64,000 bases of DNA. Origin: Nocardia australiensis. Lineage in GTDB: Bacteria; Actinomycetota; Actinomycetes; Mycobacteriales; Mycobacteriaceae. Within the stretch, counting starts at the first letter, position 1, and each line of letters opens with the position of its first letter. The position numbers were made by a program, and so were the translations under genes. The notes under the pieces were generated by a model. The model saw only the letters and a list, made by a program, of their open reading frames with translations. It made no database searches and was not told where the DNA came from. Location of the stretch: contig NZ_JAJFZM010000001.1 of assembly GCF_020733705.1 (NCBI RefSeq), positions 1,674,001-1,738,000 of the forward strand, given 5' to 3'. This document shows positions 29,290 through 37,668 of this stretch, piece after piece.

Positions 29290-30216
29290 ATGAGTGAAGA
29301 GCCGACCGGCGCCGACCTGGACGAGGCCGTCGTCAAGGGCCCGCCAAAGACGTTGGCCGGGGGGCTCGTCAAGGCTGTCCGACCGCGTCAGTGGGTCAAG
29401 AATGTCCTGGTGCTGGCGGCCCCGCTGGCGGCGGGCACGGTCAACCATTGGGACGTGCTGTGGCATGTCGGGATCGCGTTCGTCGTGTTCTGCCTGGCCG
29501 CATCCGGCATCTACCTGGTCAACGACGCACTCGACGTCGAGGCCGACCGGGCGCATCCGACCAAGCGGTTCCGGCCGATCGCCGCGGGCGTGGTGCCGGT
29601 CAATATGGCCTACCTGCTTTCGGCTGTGCTGCTGCTGGCCTCGTTGCTCGGATCGTTCCTCGCGGCATGGCAGTTGGCCGTTGTGATGGCCGTGTACATC
29701 GGCATCCAGCTCGCCTACTGCTTCGGACTCAAGCACCAGGCCGTGTTGGACATCTGCATCGTGTCATCGGGCTTCCTGCTGCGTGCGGTCGCCGGTGGCG
29801 CTGCGGCGAATATTGATCCGTCGCAATGGTTCCTGCTGATTATGGCGTTCGGTTCGCTGTTCATGGCCGCGGGCAAGCGTTACGCGGAATTGCAGATCGC
29901 GCTCGGCACCGGCGCCAAGATCCGCAAATCGCTCGAGTACTACACCCCGACCTACCTGCGCTTCATCTGGACGCTGGCGGCGACGGCGGTCGTGGTGTTC
30001 TACGGACTGTGGGCCTTCCAGCAAGACAGCCTGAAACACACGAACTGGTACGCGATCTCCATGATCCCGTTTACCATCGCAATCCTGCGTTACGCGGTCG
30101 ACGTCGATGGTGGCCAGGCCGGTGAACCCGAAGAGATCGCGCTGGGGGACCGCATCCTCCAGTTCCTCGCAATCGCCTGGATCGGAGCGGTAGGTGTCGC
30201 TGTCTATCTCACCTGA
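29290..30216 (+). CDS. ubiA: Decaprenyl-phosphate phosphoribosyltransferase (DPPR synthase)
   Basis: UbiA-superfamily membrane prenyltransferase, 308 aa, that transfers 5-phosphoribose from PRPP to decaprenyl phosphate, the first committed step to the arabinan donor DPA. The Asp-rich motif NDALDVEAD is at residues 78-86 and the second acidic region includes RYAVDVDGG near the C-terminus. About eight membrane segments are seen. The ATG at 29290 is preferred, with GAAAGAG upstream; an in-frame GTG at 29260 directly abuts the 77-bp array and could extend the protein. It matches Rv3806c in sequence features and position. Confidence 0.95.
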   Translation: MSEEPTGADLDEAVVKGPPKTLAGGLVKAVRPRQWVKNVLVLAAPLAAGTVNHWDVLWHVGIAFVVFCLAASGIYLVNDALDVEADRAHPTKRFRPIAAGVVPVNMAYLLSAVLLLASLLGSFLAAWQLAVVMAVYIGIQLAYCFGLKHQAVLDICIVSSGFLLRAVAGGAAANIDPSQWFLLIMAFGSLFMAAGKRYAELQIALGTGAKIRKSLEYYTPTYLRFIWTLAATAVVVFYGLWAFQQDSLKHTNWYAISMIPFTIAILRYAVDVDGGQAGEPEEIALGDRILQFLAIAWIGAVGVAVYLT

Positions 30217-32167
30217 CGAGATACTGGTAGAGGAAGTGGAGCGAACAGAATACGCAGAGCGGGAGCTGGCCGAGGGCCCGGCTCGCTCGGCGTTGCGGTA
30301 CGCGAAACTATCCCGAGCCATCTTCGTTGGTGGGATAGCGCTCACCATTGTTCTCTTCGCCACCGGCGCCTGGAATCGGCGCTGGATCGCCGACGATGGC
30401 CTGATCGTGTTGCGCACGGTGCGAAACCTGTTGGCAGGCAACGGGCCGGTCTTCAACGAGGGCGAGCGCGTCGAAACCAATACCAGCACCGCCTGGACCT
30501 ACCTGGTCTGGTTCTTCAGCTGGCTTACCCAAGCCCGGCTCGAGTACGTGGTGCTCGGTGTCGCACTGACCGCGTCGATGGCCGCGGTGGTGTTCGCCAT
30601 GCTCGGTTCGGCCCGGCTGTGGGGTGGCGCCAAATCGGTGCTGCTGCTGCCCGCCGGTGTGCTCGTCTACATCGCGACTCCGCCGGCCCGCGACTACGCC
30701 TCCTCTGGGCTGGAGAGCGGTCTGGTCATCTGCTGGCTCGGCCTGGTGTGGTGGCTGATGATGCGGTGGAGCCAGGCCGAGCGGGTGCGCCTGCCGGGCC
30801 TGTTCGGTTTGGTGTTCCTCGCCGGACTCGCTCCACTGATCCGTCCCGAGATGGCCCTGGTCGGCGCGCTGGCGTTGGCGATGATTTTCTGCGCGCCGAT
30901 GCCTCGGACCCGACTGCGCCCGATTGCGTTGCGCGCGTTGATCGTTGCGGCCGCCGGGCTGGTGCCGCTCGGGTATCAGATCTGGCGGATGGGTTACTAC
31001 GGCCTGCCCTACCCGAATACCGCCGTCGCCAAGGACGCGGGCGGCGCCAAGTGGGGACAGGGCTTCAAGTACCTGTGGGACCTGGTCGGTCCGTACTACC
31101 TGTGGGTGCCGCTGCTGGTGCTGTTGGCCGCAGGTGTTGTCGCGGCCCGTGCCGCGACACCAGCCCGGCCGGCTCCATCCGATGACGAGGCCGAGGCGCG
31201 CGGTTGGTCGGTGCGCCGGGTGCGCGAGTGGTTGCGTTCACCGAGCGCGGTCGTCGCGCTCATGGTGGGCAGCGGGCTCATCCTCACTGTGTACGCACTG
31301 CGCGTCGGCGGCGACTTCATGCACGGCCGTATGCTGCTGCCGCAGCTGTTCAGCCTGCTGTTGCCGGTCGCGGTCGTGCCGATCCGGCTGCCTGCCGGTG
31401 GGTTCAGGTCGATGTCGGTGGGGGACTGGTCCTTCGCGGTGATTGTGCTGGCGTTGCTCGGCACCGTGGTCTGGGCATTGTTCGCAGCCAACACCACCGC
31501 CATCAAGACCGGCACCAAGATCAGCGCGTCGGGCATCGTCGACGAGCGTGTCTACTACGTGCTCAACACCGGTCACGACCATCCCATCCTGGCCGAGGAC
31601 TACCTGGACTACGCGCGTATCCGTCCCATGGTCAACAACATCGCCGAAACCCCCGACGGCGGCTTGCTGATGAACTCGCCGTCGTTCATGTTCTGGTACA
31701 TCGCCCCGCCGCCGCAGCCGATCCCAGCGGGCGGTGCCGGCCACACGGTCTACTTCCTGAACCTCGGCATGACGAGCATGAACGTCCCGTTGAACGTGCG
31801 CGTCATCGACCAGATGGGCCTGGCCTATCCGCTGGCCGCGCACACCGAGCGCCTCACCGACGGACGCATCGGCCACGACAAGAACCTGTATCCGGACTGG
31901 GTGGTTGTCGATACCGGCATGGTCGATCAGAAGCCGTGGCTGCCCTGGTATATGGACGAGAAGTGGGTCACCCAGGCCCGCACCGCGATGTCCTGCCCGC
32001 AGACCGAGGCGCTGATGATCTCCTACCGGGATCCGCTCACCTGGGACCGCTTCAAACACAACCTGCTGCATGCGTTGACGTTCTCCGAGTACCGCATCGA
32101 CCGGGTGCCGAAGTACGAAATCGAGCGCTGCAACCTGGTCGATCCCTTCCCGCAGCCGCCGCGCTGA
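30194..32167 (+). CDS. aftB: Terminal beta-(1-2) arabinofuranosyltransferase AftB
   Basis: 657 aa GT-C membrane glycosyltransferase that caps arabinan with beta-(1-2)-linked arabinofuranose. The first extracytoplasmic loop has the catalytic acidic pair in RRWIADDGLIVLR (Asp67, Asp68). About nine to ten membrane spans follow, then a soluble C-terminal domain (residues about 420-657). The GTG at 30194 overlaps the ubiA end by 23 bp; a GTG at 30236 would avoid the overlap. Syntenic with Rv3805c. Confidence 0.94.
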   Translation: MSLSISPDEILVEEVERTEYAERELAEGPARSALRYAKLSRAIFVGGIALTIVLFATGAWNRRWIADDGLIVLRTVRNLLAGNGPVFNEGERVETNTSTAWTYLVWFFSWLTQARLEYVVLGVALTASMAAVVFAMLGSARLWGGAKSVLLLPAGVLVYIATPPARDYASSGLESGLVICWLGLVWWLMMRWSQAERVRLPGLFGLVFLAGLAPLIRPEMALVGALALAMIFCAPMPRTRLRPIALRALIVAAAGLVPLGYQIWRMGYYGLPYPNTAVAKDAGGAKWGQGFKYLWDLVGPYYLWVPLLVLLAAGVVAARAATPARPAPSDDEAEARGWSVRRVREWLRSPSAVVALMVGSGLILTVYALRVGGDFMHGRMLLPQLFSLLLPVAVVPIRLPAGGFRSMSVGDWSFAVIVLALLGTVVWALFAANTTAIKTGTKISASGIVDERVYYVLNTGHDHPILAEDYLDYARIRPMVNNIAETPDGGLLMNSPSFMFWYIAPPPQPIPAGGAGHTVYFLNLGMTSMNVPLNVRVIDQMGLAYPLAAHTERLTDGRIGHDKNLYPDWVVVDTGMVDQKPWLPWYMDEKWVTQARTAMSCPQTEALMISYRDPLTWDRFKHNLLHALTFSEYRIDRVPKYEIERCNLVDPFPQPPR

Positions 32168-32188
32168 CATAGATCAAGCGAAGTCGAC

Positions 32189-32219
32189 AAAGTGGCGTGC
32201 GCCGCTTTTGTATCTTTTT
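32189..32219 (+). terminator. Terminator after the glf-aftB operon
   Basis: Hairpin AAAGTGGCG/CGCCGCTTT (32189-32208, one G-T pair) followed by the T-rich run TGTATCTTTTT, 22 bp after the aftB stop. Confidence 0.65.
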
Positions 32220-32354
32220 GGTAACGCTATCGCATCGGTGGCGCGATAAGGTGCGTGAGTATGCCCGTTGGTGGTGTCCGCTCGATGTGGGCGCCACCGG
32301 CGGTCACCGTTCGATATGGCCGAAACTCGGCCTGATGAGGGAAGGGCCGAACAG

Positions 32355-33446
32355 ATGCGAAGCGTGATCCGACGAAAGGCAGACGGCCGACGACTGAGAA
32401 TCCGGGGATCCGGTTCGTGGTTCAAGCGGTCGGTGCTGATGTCGTTGGCTATTTTGCTACCGCTCGGGGCGTCGGTGGCAGGACCTGCCGCCACGGCGTC
32501 GGCCGCGTTCAACCCGGACGGATTCGATTTCTGGGTCGACTCATCGATGGGGCCGATCAAGTCGCGGATCTTCCGCGCGGCGGACGGCAACACCGGACGC
32601 GTGGTGTACGCGCTCGACGGTATGCGGGCCCGCAGTGATATCAGCGGCTGGGAGGCGGAGACCGAGGTCGCCCGCGAGCTCACCAAGTGGAACATCAATG
32701 TCGTTATGCCGGTGGGTGGCCCGTCCAGCTTCTACGCCGACTGGAACGCGCCCGGTAACTTCCTCGGGCTGAGCACCGGCTCGGCAGGCGCGGCCAACGG
32801 TTCTTCCTCCGGCTCCGCGATGACCGGCTCCTCGGGCTGGTCGGAAACGCTCGGCAAGAACAACACCTACAAGTGGGAAACCTTCCTCACCGACAATTTG
32901 CGCTCGGCGCTGCATGAACGGCTCGGCTTCAACCCGAACCGCAACGGCGTGTTCGGCCTGTCCATGGGCGGTAGCGCGGCACTCACCCTGGCCGCCTATC
33001 ATCCGGACCAGTTCTCCTATGCCGGTTCCTATTCCGGCTATCTGAATATCTCCGCGCCCGGTATGCGTGAGGCACTGCGCGTCGCCATGATCAGCGCGGG
33101 CGGTTACAACATCGATGCGATGGCACCGCCGTGGGGCCCGCAGTGGCTGCGCATGGACCCGTTCGTCTTCGCGCCGCGACTGATCTCCAACAACACCAAG
33201 CTGTGGATCGCCGCCGGTAGCGCCCTGCCAGGGCCGGCCGACGCGACATCGCCGCTCGACGTCGTCCAGGGCGTGCCGCTCGAGGCGCTGGCGCTCATCA
33301 ACACCAGGGCCTTCCAGGTCCGCATGATGTCGCTCGGCGCGGACAACGCGACCTACAGCTTCCCGTCCGTCGGCATCCACAACTGGCGCAACTGGGAATC
33401 CGAGGTCTACCGAATGATCCCGGACCTGTCCGCCAACATCGGTTAG
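32355..33446 (+). CDS. Antigen-85-type mycolyltransferase 1 with Ser/Gly-rich insert
   Basis: 363 aa secreted alpha/beta-hydrolase that transfers mycolates onto arabinogalactan or trehalose. The signal peptide ends at about residue 50 (ATASA). Nucleophile Ser203 is in GLSMGGSAA. The catalytic His region is GIHNWRNW and the family blocks GPSSFYADW and YKWETFL are conserved. Between those two blocks lies a Ser/Gly/Ala-rich insert of about 30 residues absent from classical Ag85. The start ATG 32355 follows GAAGGGCC; the longer frame to 32268 has no signal-peptide logic. First of five paralogues in a row. Confidence 0.93.
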   Translation: MRSVIRRKADGRRLRIRGSGSWFKRSVLMSLAILLPLGASVAGPAATASAAFNPDGFDFWVDSSMGPIKSRIFRAADGNTGRVVYALDGMRARSDISGWEAETEVARELTKWNINVVMPVGGPSSFYADWNAPGNFLGLSTGSAGAANGSSSGSAMTGSSGWSETLGKNNTYKWETFLTDNLRSALHERLGFNPNRNGVFGLSMGGSAALTLAAYHPDQFSYAGSYSGYLNISAPGMREALRVAMISAGGYNIDAMAPPWGPQWLRMDPFVFAPRLISNNTKLWIAAGSALPGPADATSPLDVVQGVPLEALALINTRAFQVRMMSLGADNATYSFPSVGIHNWRNWESEVYRMIPDLSANIG

Positions 33447-33479
33447 TCACGTCCACGGCGAAAGTCGGGCAACTTCGGA

Positions 33480-33518
33480 CCGTCCAGCGCAGCGCGCGCT
33501 GGGCGGTTCTTTTTGTTT
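33480..33518 (+). terminator. Intrinsic terminator after mycolyltransferase 1
   Basis: Stem CCGTCCAGCGC (33480-33490) with GCGCTGGGCGG (33496-33506), loop 5 nt, followed by TTCTTTTTGTTT. A classic GC stem plus T-run. Confidence 0.8.
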
Positions 33519-33751
33519 CCCGTCCGTCGTGGTCGTCGGCAACGAATGTGATGCGACGAGGCTTCATATCTTGTGGTGCGGATCACTTTCCAGCAACATG
33601 GAGGCATTCGTTGGTGATTGATACGCGAATAACATGCACACAGGTGGAAACGTCCGATTCCGATGGAGGTCCTGCCGGGGTGCCCGATGAGGGGTCAGTG
33701 GCGATTGCTTAATATTTGCTGACTGGCTGTCCGAACGAAAGGTCGAGTCGA

Positions 33752-34813
33752 ATGCGAAGTTCGCGCTGGAAGCGTAGGCCCGGTAGCTCTGCAACGTCCG
33801 GATTCTGGGTGCACAAGTGGGCATTGGGGGCCGCGCTGTCGCTGCTGTTACCTCTTGGCGTCTCGGTCGCGGGCAGTGCCGCGACCGCATCCGCAGCGTT
33901 CAACCCGGCTGCGTTCGACTTCTGGGTCGACTCCGGTATGGGGCCGATCAAGACACGAGTCCTGCGTGCGGCGGACGGCAACACCAATCGCGTGGTCTAT
34001 GCCCTCGACGGTATGCGGGCGCCGGAGAACCTGAACGGCTGGGAGATCGAAACCAACGTCGCCGAAACACTGGCGAGCCGGAACATCAACGTGGTCATGC
34101 CCGTTGGTGGCATGTCGAGCTTCTACGCCGACTGGAACGCCCCGAGTGAGTTCGCCGGGATTCCCGCCGGAACGGGCTCGAGCTCCGGGTCGGGCGCGCT
34201 CAATGCGCTGACCGGCGGTCCCGGCAAGAGCTACCGGTACCAGTGGGAGACGTTTCTGACCAACGACCTGCGCGGGGCCCTGCGCGACCGATTGGGTTTC
34301 AACCCGAACCGCAACGGTGTGTTCGGCCTGTCCATGGGCGGCAGCGCGGCACTCACCCTGGCCGCCTACCACCCTGACCAGTTCAGCTTCGCCGGCGCGT
34401 ACTCCGGTTACCTGAACATCTCCGCGCCCGGCATGCGTGAGGCGATTCGAGTAGCCATGATGGACGCGGGCGGCTACAACGTGGATTCGATGGCACCGCC
34501 GTGGGGCCCGCAGTGGCTGCGGATGGACCCGTTCGTCTTCGCGCCCAATCTGGTCAACAACGGCACCCGGCTGTGGATCGCCGCAGGCAGCGGACGGCCG
34601 AACGCCAGCGACGCCCCTACATTCAACACACTCAACGGCATGAGTCTCGAGGCGCTTGCATTAGCGAACACCCGTGCCTTCCAGGTTCGGATGGCCACGC
34701 TCGGCGGCGGCAACGCGGTCTACGACTTCCCCGAGTTCGGTATCCACGCTTGGAACACCTGGACCGACGAGGCGAACCGGATGATTCCGGATTTGTCCGC
34801 CAATATCGGCTAG
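33752..34813 (+). CDS. Antigen-85-type mycolyltransferase 2 with Ser/Gly-rich insert
   Basis: 353 aa, closest to mycolyltransferase 1: it shares the mature N-terminus AAFNPxxFDFWVDS and the ending MIPDLSANIG. The signal peptide is about residues 1-48. Nucleophile Ser194 is in GLSMGGSAA; the His region is GIHAWNTW. A Gly/Ser-rich insert (AGTGSSSGSGALNALTGG) again precedes YQWETFL. The ATG at 33752 follows GAAAGGTCGAG, and the same leader recurs before the decayed copy at 35161, so the two arose by duplication that included the leader. Confidence 0.93.
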   Translation: MRSSRWKRRPGSSATSGFWVHKWALGAALSLLLPLGVSVAGSAATASAAFNPAAFDFWVDSGMGPIKTRVLRAADGNTNRVVYALDGMRAPENLNGWEIETNVAETLASRNINVVMPVGGMSSFYADWNAPSEFAGIPAGTGSSSGSGALNALTGGPGKSYRYQWETFLTNDLRGALRDRLGFNPNRNGVFGLSMGGSAALTLAAYHPDQFSFAGAYSGYLNISAPGMREAIRVAMMDAGGYNVDSMAPPWGPQWLRMDPFVFAPNLVNNGTRLWIAAGSGRPNASDAPTFNTLNGMSLEALALANTRAFQVRMATLGGGNAVYDFPEFGIHAWNTWTDEANRMIPDLSANIG

Positions 34814-34824
34814 AACAGTAGAAA

Positions 34825-34861
34825 CAAACCGCCCGGTGCCATTGTGGTATCGGGCGGTTTG
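34825..34861 (+). terminator. Terminator after mycolyltransferase 2
   Basis: Stem CAAACCGCCCG (34825-34835) with CGGGCGGTTTG (34851-34861), 15-nt loop, 11 bp after the stop codon. The following TGTGTGTT run is only partly T-rich. Confidence 0.7.
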
Positions 34862-35160
34862 TGTGTGTTCGCCCGGTTTGCTGCCTATGTCCATATCGTT
34901 TGCTGGCTGCTGTCTGGCGGAAGAATTTCGCTATGAGTGGTGTGATATCGCCACCGGCGGCTCGCTATTTCGGCGAATCTCCGATTTCGTCACGATCCGA
35001 TCTCGCGGTGCGTTTCCGGAGGGTCTGTTTCGAGCTTTTACCGATAGAAGTGCAGCCTCGTCCAGGCTTTCCGGGGATGTGGCGTCGGCGGTGCCGATTG
35101 TCGATCGTCATGCAGCGCGTTTGCGGTCAACAGTGATCGCATGGGCGAAAGGTCGAGTCG
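34862..35160. other. Intergenic region upstream of the decayed mycolyltransferase
   Basis: No gene supported. The last 15 bp (GAAAGGTCGAGTCG before the ATG at 35161) match the leader of mycolyltransferase 2 almost exactly; the rest shows no recognised element. Confidence 0.5.
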
Positions 35161-36215
35161 ATGCGGTCAGGCTGGGTATGCGAGACAGTTGCCGAACAAC
35201 GCTCCGGAAAGCATCGCGACCGCGAGAACACGCAGCGGTCACGTGATCGCGTTCGGTGGCCGCGGCGTTCGGTGGCCGGTATCGCGGTTGCGTTGGTGGT
35301 GCCGGTACGGGGTCGCGGGGACCGATCACGGTGCGCCCGCCTCGGCGGTCTACGACCCGGCCGGATTCGACTTCTGGGTCGATTCCGGGATGGGCCGATC
35401 AAGACTCGCATCTTCGGTGCCGCCGATGGCAACACCAGACGCGTCGTATATGCCCTCGATGGCTTGCGTGCCCGCAATGATCTCAGCGGCTGGGAAATCG
35501 ACACCGATATCTCCCGCGTGCTGCCGCAGTGGAACATCAATGTGGCGATGCCGGTCGGCGGACAGTCGAGTTTCTATTCGGACTGGAACGCCCCGAGTAA
35601 TACCAACGGCCAGCAGAGCCCTTACCCGTGGGAGATCTTCCTCACTGACAACCTGCCCTGGGCGATGCGTGACGGGCTCGGTTTCAATCCGAACGGCAAC
35701 GGTGTGTTCGGTTGTCCATGGGTAGCAGCGCCGCGCTCGCGTTGGCTGCCTACCGACCGGACCAATTCCGGTATGCCGGTTCGTATTCGGGCTACCTGAA
35801 CATATCGGGCGCCCGGCATGAAGGAGGTGTTGCGGCCGGCGCTGCTCGACGCGGGTGGATTCAACATCGATGCGAGGTGGGGACCGCCCTGGGATCCGCG
35901 CTGGTTGCGCAACGATCCATTCGTGTTCGCACCACTGTTGCGCGAGAACGGAACGCGGATGTGGATCGCCGTCGGCAATGGTCGCAACGGTCCACGCGAC
36001 GCGATCAACAACCCGATCGACGCCTTTTGCCTGGGTAATGCGATGGCCTTAGAGACGATTGCGCTGGCCAATACCCGGGCCTTCCAGCTCAGGCTGGATT
36101 CACCCGGTCCGAGCAATGTGGTGTTCGACTACCCACCGGTCGGCGTGCGCAACTAGCCGTACTGGCAAGATCAGGTTTTCAACATGCTCCCGATCTCAGC
36201 GCCGATTTGGGCTGA
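35161..36215 (+). pseudogene. Decayed antigen-85-type mycolyltransferase
   Basis: The whole length of a mycolyltransferase can be followed, but only by changing frame. The signal region reads VAGIAVALVVPV. A shift near 35318 opens DPAGFDFWVDSGMG. One G lost near 35392 (ATGGGCCGATC against ATGGGGCCGATC in the paralogue) opens PIKTRIF...NGVFG. A base lost near 35710 hits the nucleophile motif. A base gained near 35808 opens MKEVLRPALLDAGG...VGVRN. A TAG at 36154 replaces the Trp codon of the NW motif, and a base lost near 36190 precedes the true end DLSADLG at 36215. At least five single-base indels plus one nonsense change make function very unlikely. It lacks the Ser/Gly insert of copies 1 and 2. 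Confidence 0.9.
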
Positions 36216-36505
36216 AAATCAGGCTCCGGGACGACATTTCCGAACGAACGCGATAGGGTCACCGAACGATCACAGGTTGTGTACGGGCGGATTTCGGTCA
36301 CTCGGTTGCCTCGGCCTTGCTTAGGCTTCGGGCGTCGAATATCGTCCAGCGAGCGCAAGTGTGACCACATCGTTGTAGCGCCGTCTTTTGGGCCGGAATT
36401 TCGGGGTTCGGTTCAAATGTGACGCGCGTCTCGTCCGCAGCACGGGTGCTGCCCGGCCCCCTGGGTCACGGGCGGCACCACAACAGCAGAAAGAGAGCAG
36501 GATTC

Positions 36506-37540
36506 ATGCGTTTCGGCAGGGCGGCCGGCCCGAAGAGAAGCACGGGACGGCGAGTCACCCCTCGCGGTTGGCGTAATCGAATTCTGGCTGTCGGTGCCGC
36601 TGTTCTAGCGCTACCGATCGCCGCCGGGGTGGTTGCCCCGTCCGTCGCCATGGCGACGCCAGCGCACAGCCCCGTCTTGCGCACGCCCGCGGGCGGCACC
36701 GAGGACCTGATGGTTCCCTCCGCGATGGGCCCGATCAAGGTCCAGGTGCAGTGGGCGGCCCGCGGCGGTGACGCGGCGCTGTACCTGCTCGACGGCCTGC
36801 GGGCTCGTGACGACCGCAATGCGTGGTCGTTCGAGACCAACGCCCTGCAGCAGTTCGGCAACGACAACATCACCCTGGTGATGCCGGTCGGCGGCCAGTC
36901 GAGCTTTTACGCCGACTGGTACGCGCCGAGCAACACCAACGGTCAGAAGACCACCTACAAGTGGGAAACCTTCCTCACCAAGGAACTTCCGGACTTCCTC
37001 GCCAACTACGGCGTCTCCCGTACCAACAACGCGATCGCCGGCCTCTCGATGGGCGGCAGCGCCGCGCTGGCGCTGGCCGCCTACCACCGCGACCAGTTCA
37101 AGTACGCCGCGTCCTACTCCGGCTACCTGAACATCTCCGCGCCGGGCATGCGCGAGGCGATCCGCGTCGCGATGCTGGACGCCGGTCGCTTCAATGTCGA
37201 CTCGATGGCGGCGCCGTGGAGCCCGCAGTGGCTGCGCATGGACCCGTTCGTCTTCGCGCCGCAGCTCAAGGGCCTGCCGATGTACATCTCGGCCGCCAGC
37301 GGTCTGCCGGGGCAGTTCGACCGGCCGAACTCGGCGGTCGGCGTATTCAACACCGGTAACGCCATGGCGCTCGAGGCGCTGTCGCTGGTGAACACCCGCG
37401 CGTTCCAGGCTCGCCTCAGCACGCTGAAGATCCCGGCCCAGTTCGACTTCCCCGCCACGGGCACCCACTCGTGGAAGTACTGGGAGGGCGAGCTGTTCAA
37501 GTCCCGCAACGGGATCCTGGACGCCACCGGCGGCTGGTGA
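36506..37540 (+). CDS. Antigen-85-type mycolyltransferase 4 (FbpA-like)
   Basis: 344 aa, closest of the set to the classical Ag85 length, with no insert before YKWETFL. The signal peptide is about residues 1-50 (ending SVAMA or nearby). Nucleophile Ser181 is in GLSMGGSAALALA; the His region is GTHSWKYWEGEL. The ATG at 36506 follows AAAGAGAGCAGG. Position between aftB and the LGFP copy corresponds to fbpA (Rv3804c). Mature protein should act outside the membrane on trehalose monomycolate and arabinogalactan. Confidence 0.94.
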   Translation: MRFGRAAGPKRSTGRRVTPRGWRNRILAVGAAVLALPIAAGVVAPSVAMATPAHSPVLRTPAGGTEDLMVPSAMGPIKVQVQWAARGGDAALYLLDGLRARDDRNAWSFETNALQQFGNDNITLVMPVGGQSSFYADWYAPSNTNGQKTTYKWETFLTKELPDFLANYGVSRTNNAIAGLSMGGSAALALAAYHRDQFKYAASYSGYLNISAPGMREAIRVAMLDAGRFNVDSMAAPWSPQWLRMDPFVFAPQLKGLPMYISAASGLPGQFDRPNSAVGVFNTGNAMALEALSLVNTRAFQARLSTLKIPAQFDFPATGTHSWKYWEGELFKSRNGILDATGGW

Positions 37541-37560
37541 ATTAACCGCTAGATCTACGG

Positions 37561-37610
37561 CGACGCCGTCTGCTTCCGAATCGGAAACAGACGGCGTCGT
37601 TTGTTTTGGA
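37561..37610 (+). terminator. Strong intrinsic terminator after mycolyltransferase 4
   Basis: Perfect 12-bp stem CGACGCCGTCTG (37561-37572) with CAGACGGCGTCG (37588-37599). An inner palindrome (TTCCGAATCGGAA) sits in the loop and TTTGTTTTGG follows. Confidence 0.85.
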
Positions 37611-37668
37611 TGAGCGCTACCCGCGCGTCCTCCACGAAACACCGCCTGAACGGGGGTAGAAAGCTCTT

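Noticed and set aside
28714..29736. Minus-strand frame repeating a ~25-residue unit (…RGYASYRLPARRSHR…)
   Set aside because: The repeats are the translation of the 77-bp DNA array in shifting frames; it is antisense to PAP2 and ubiA, so not a repeat protein.
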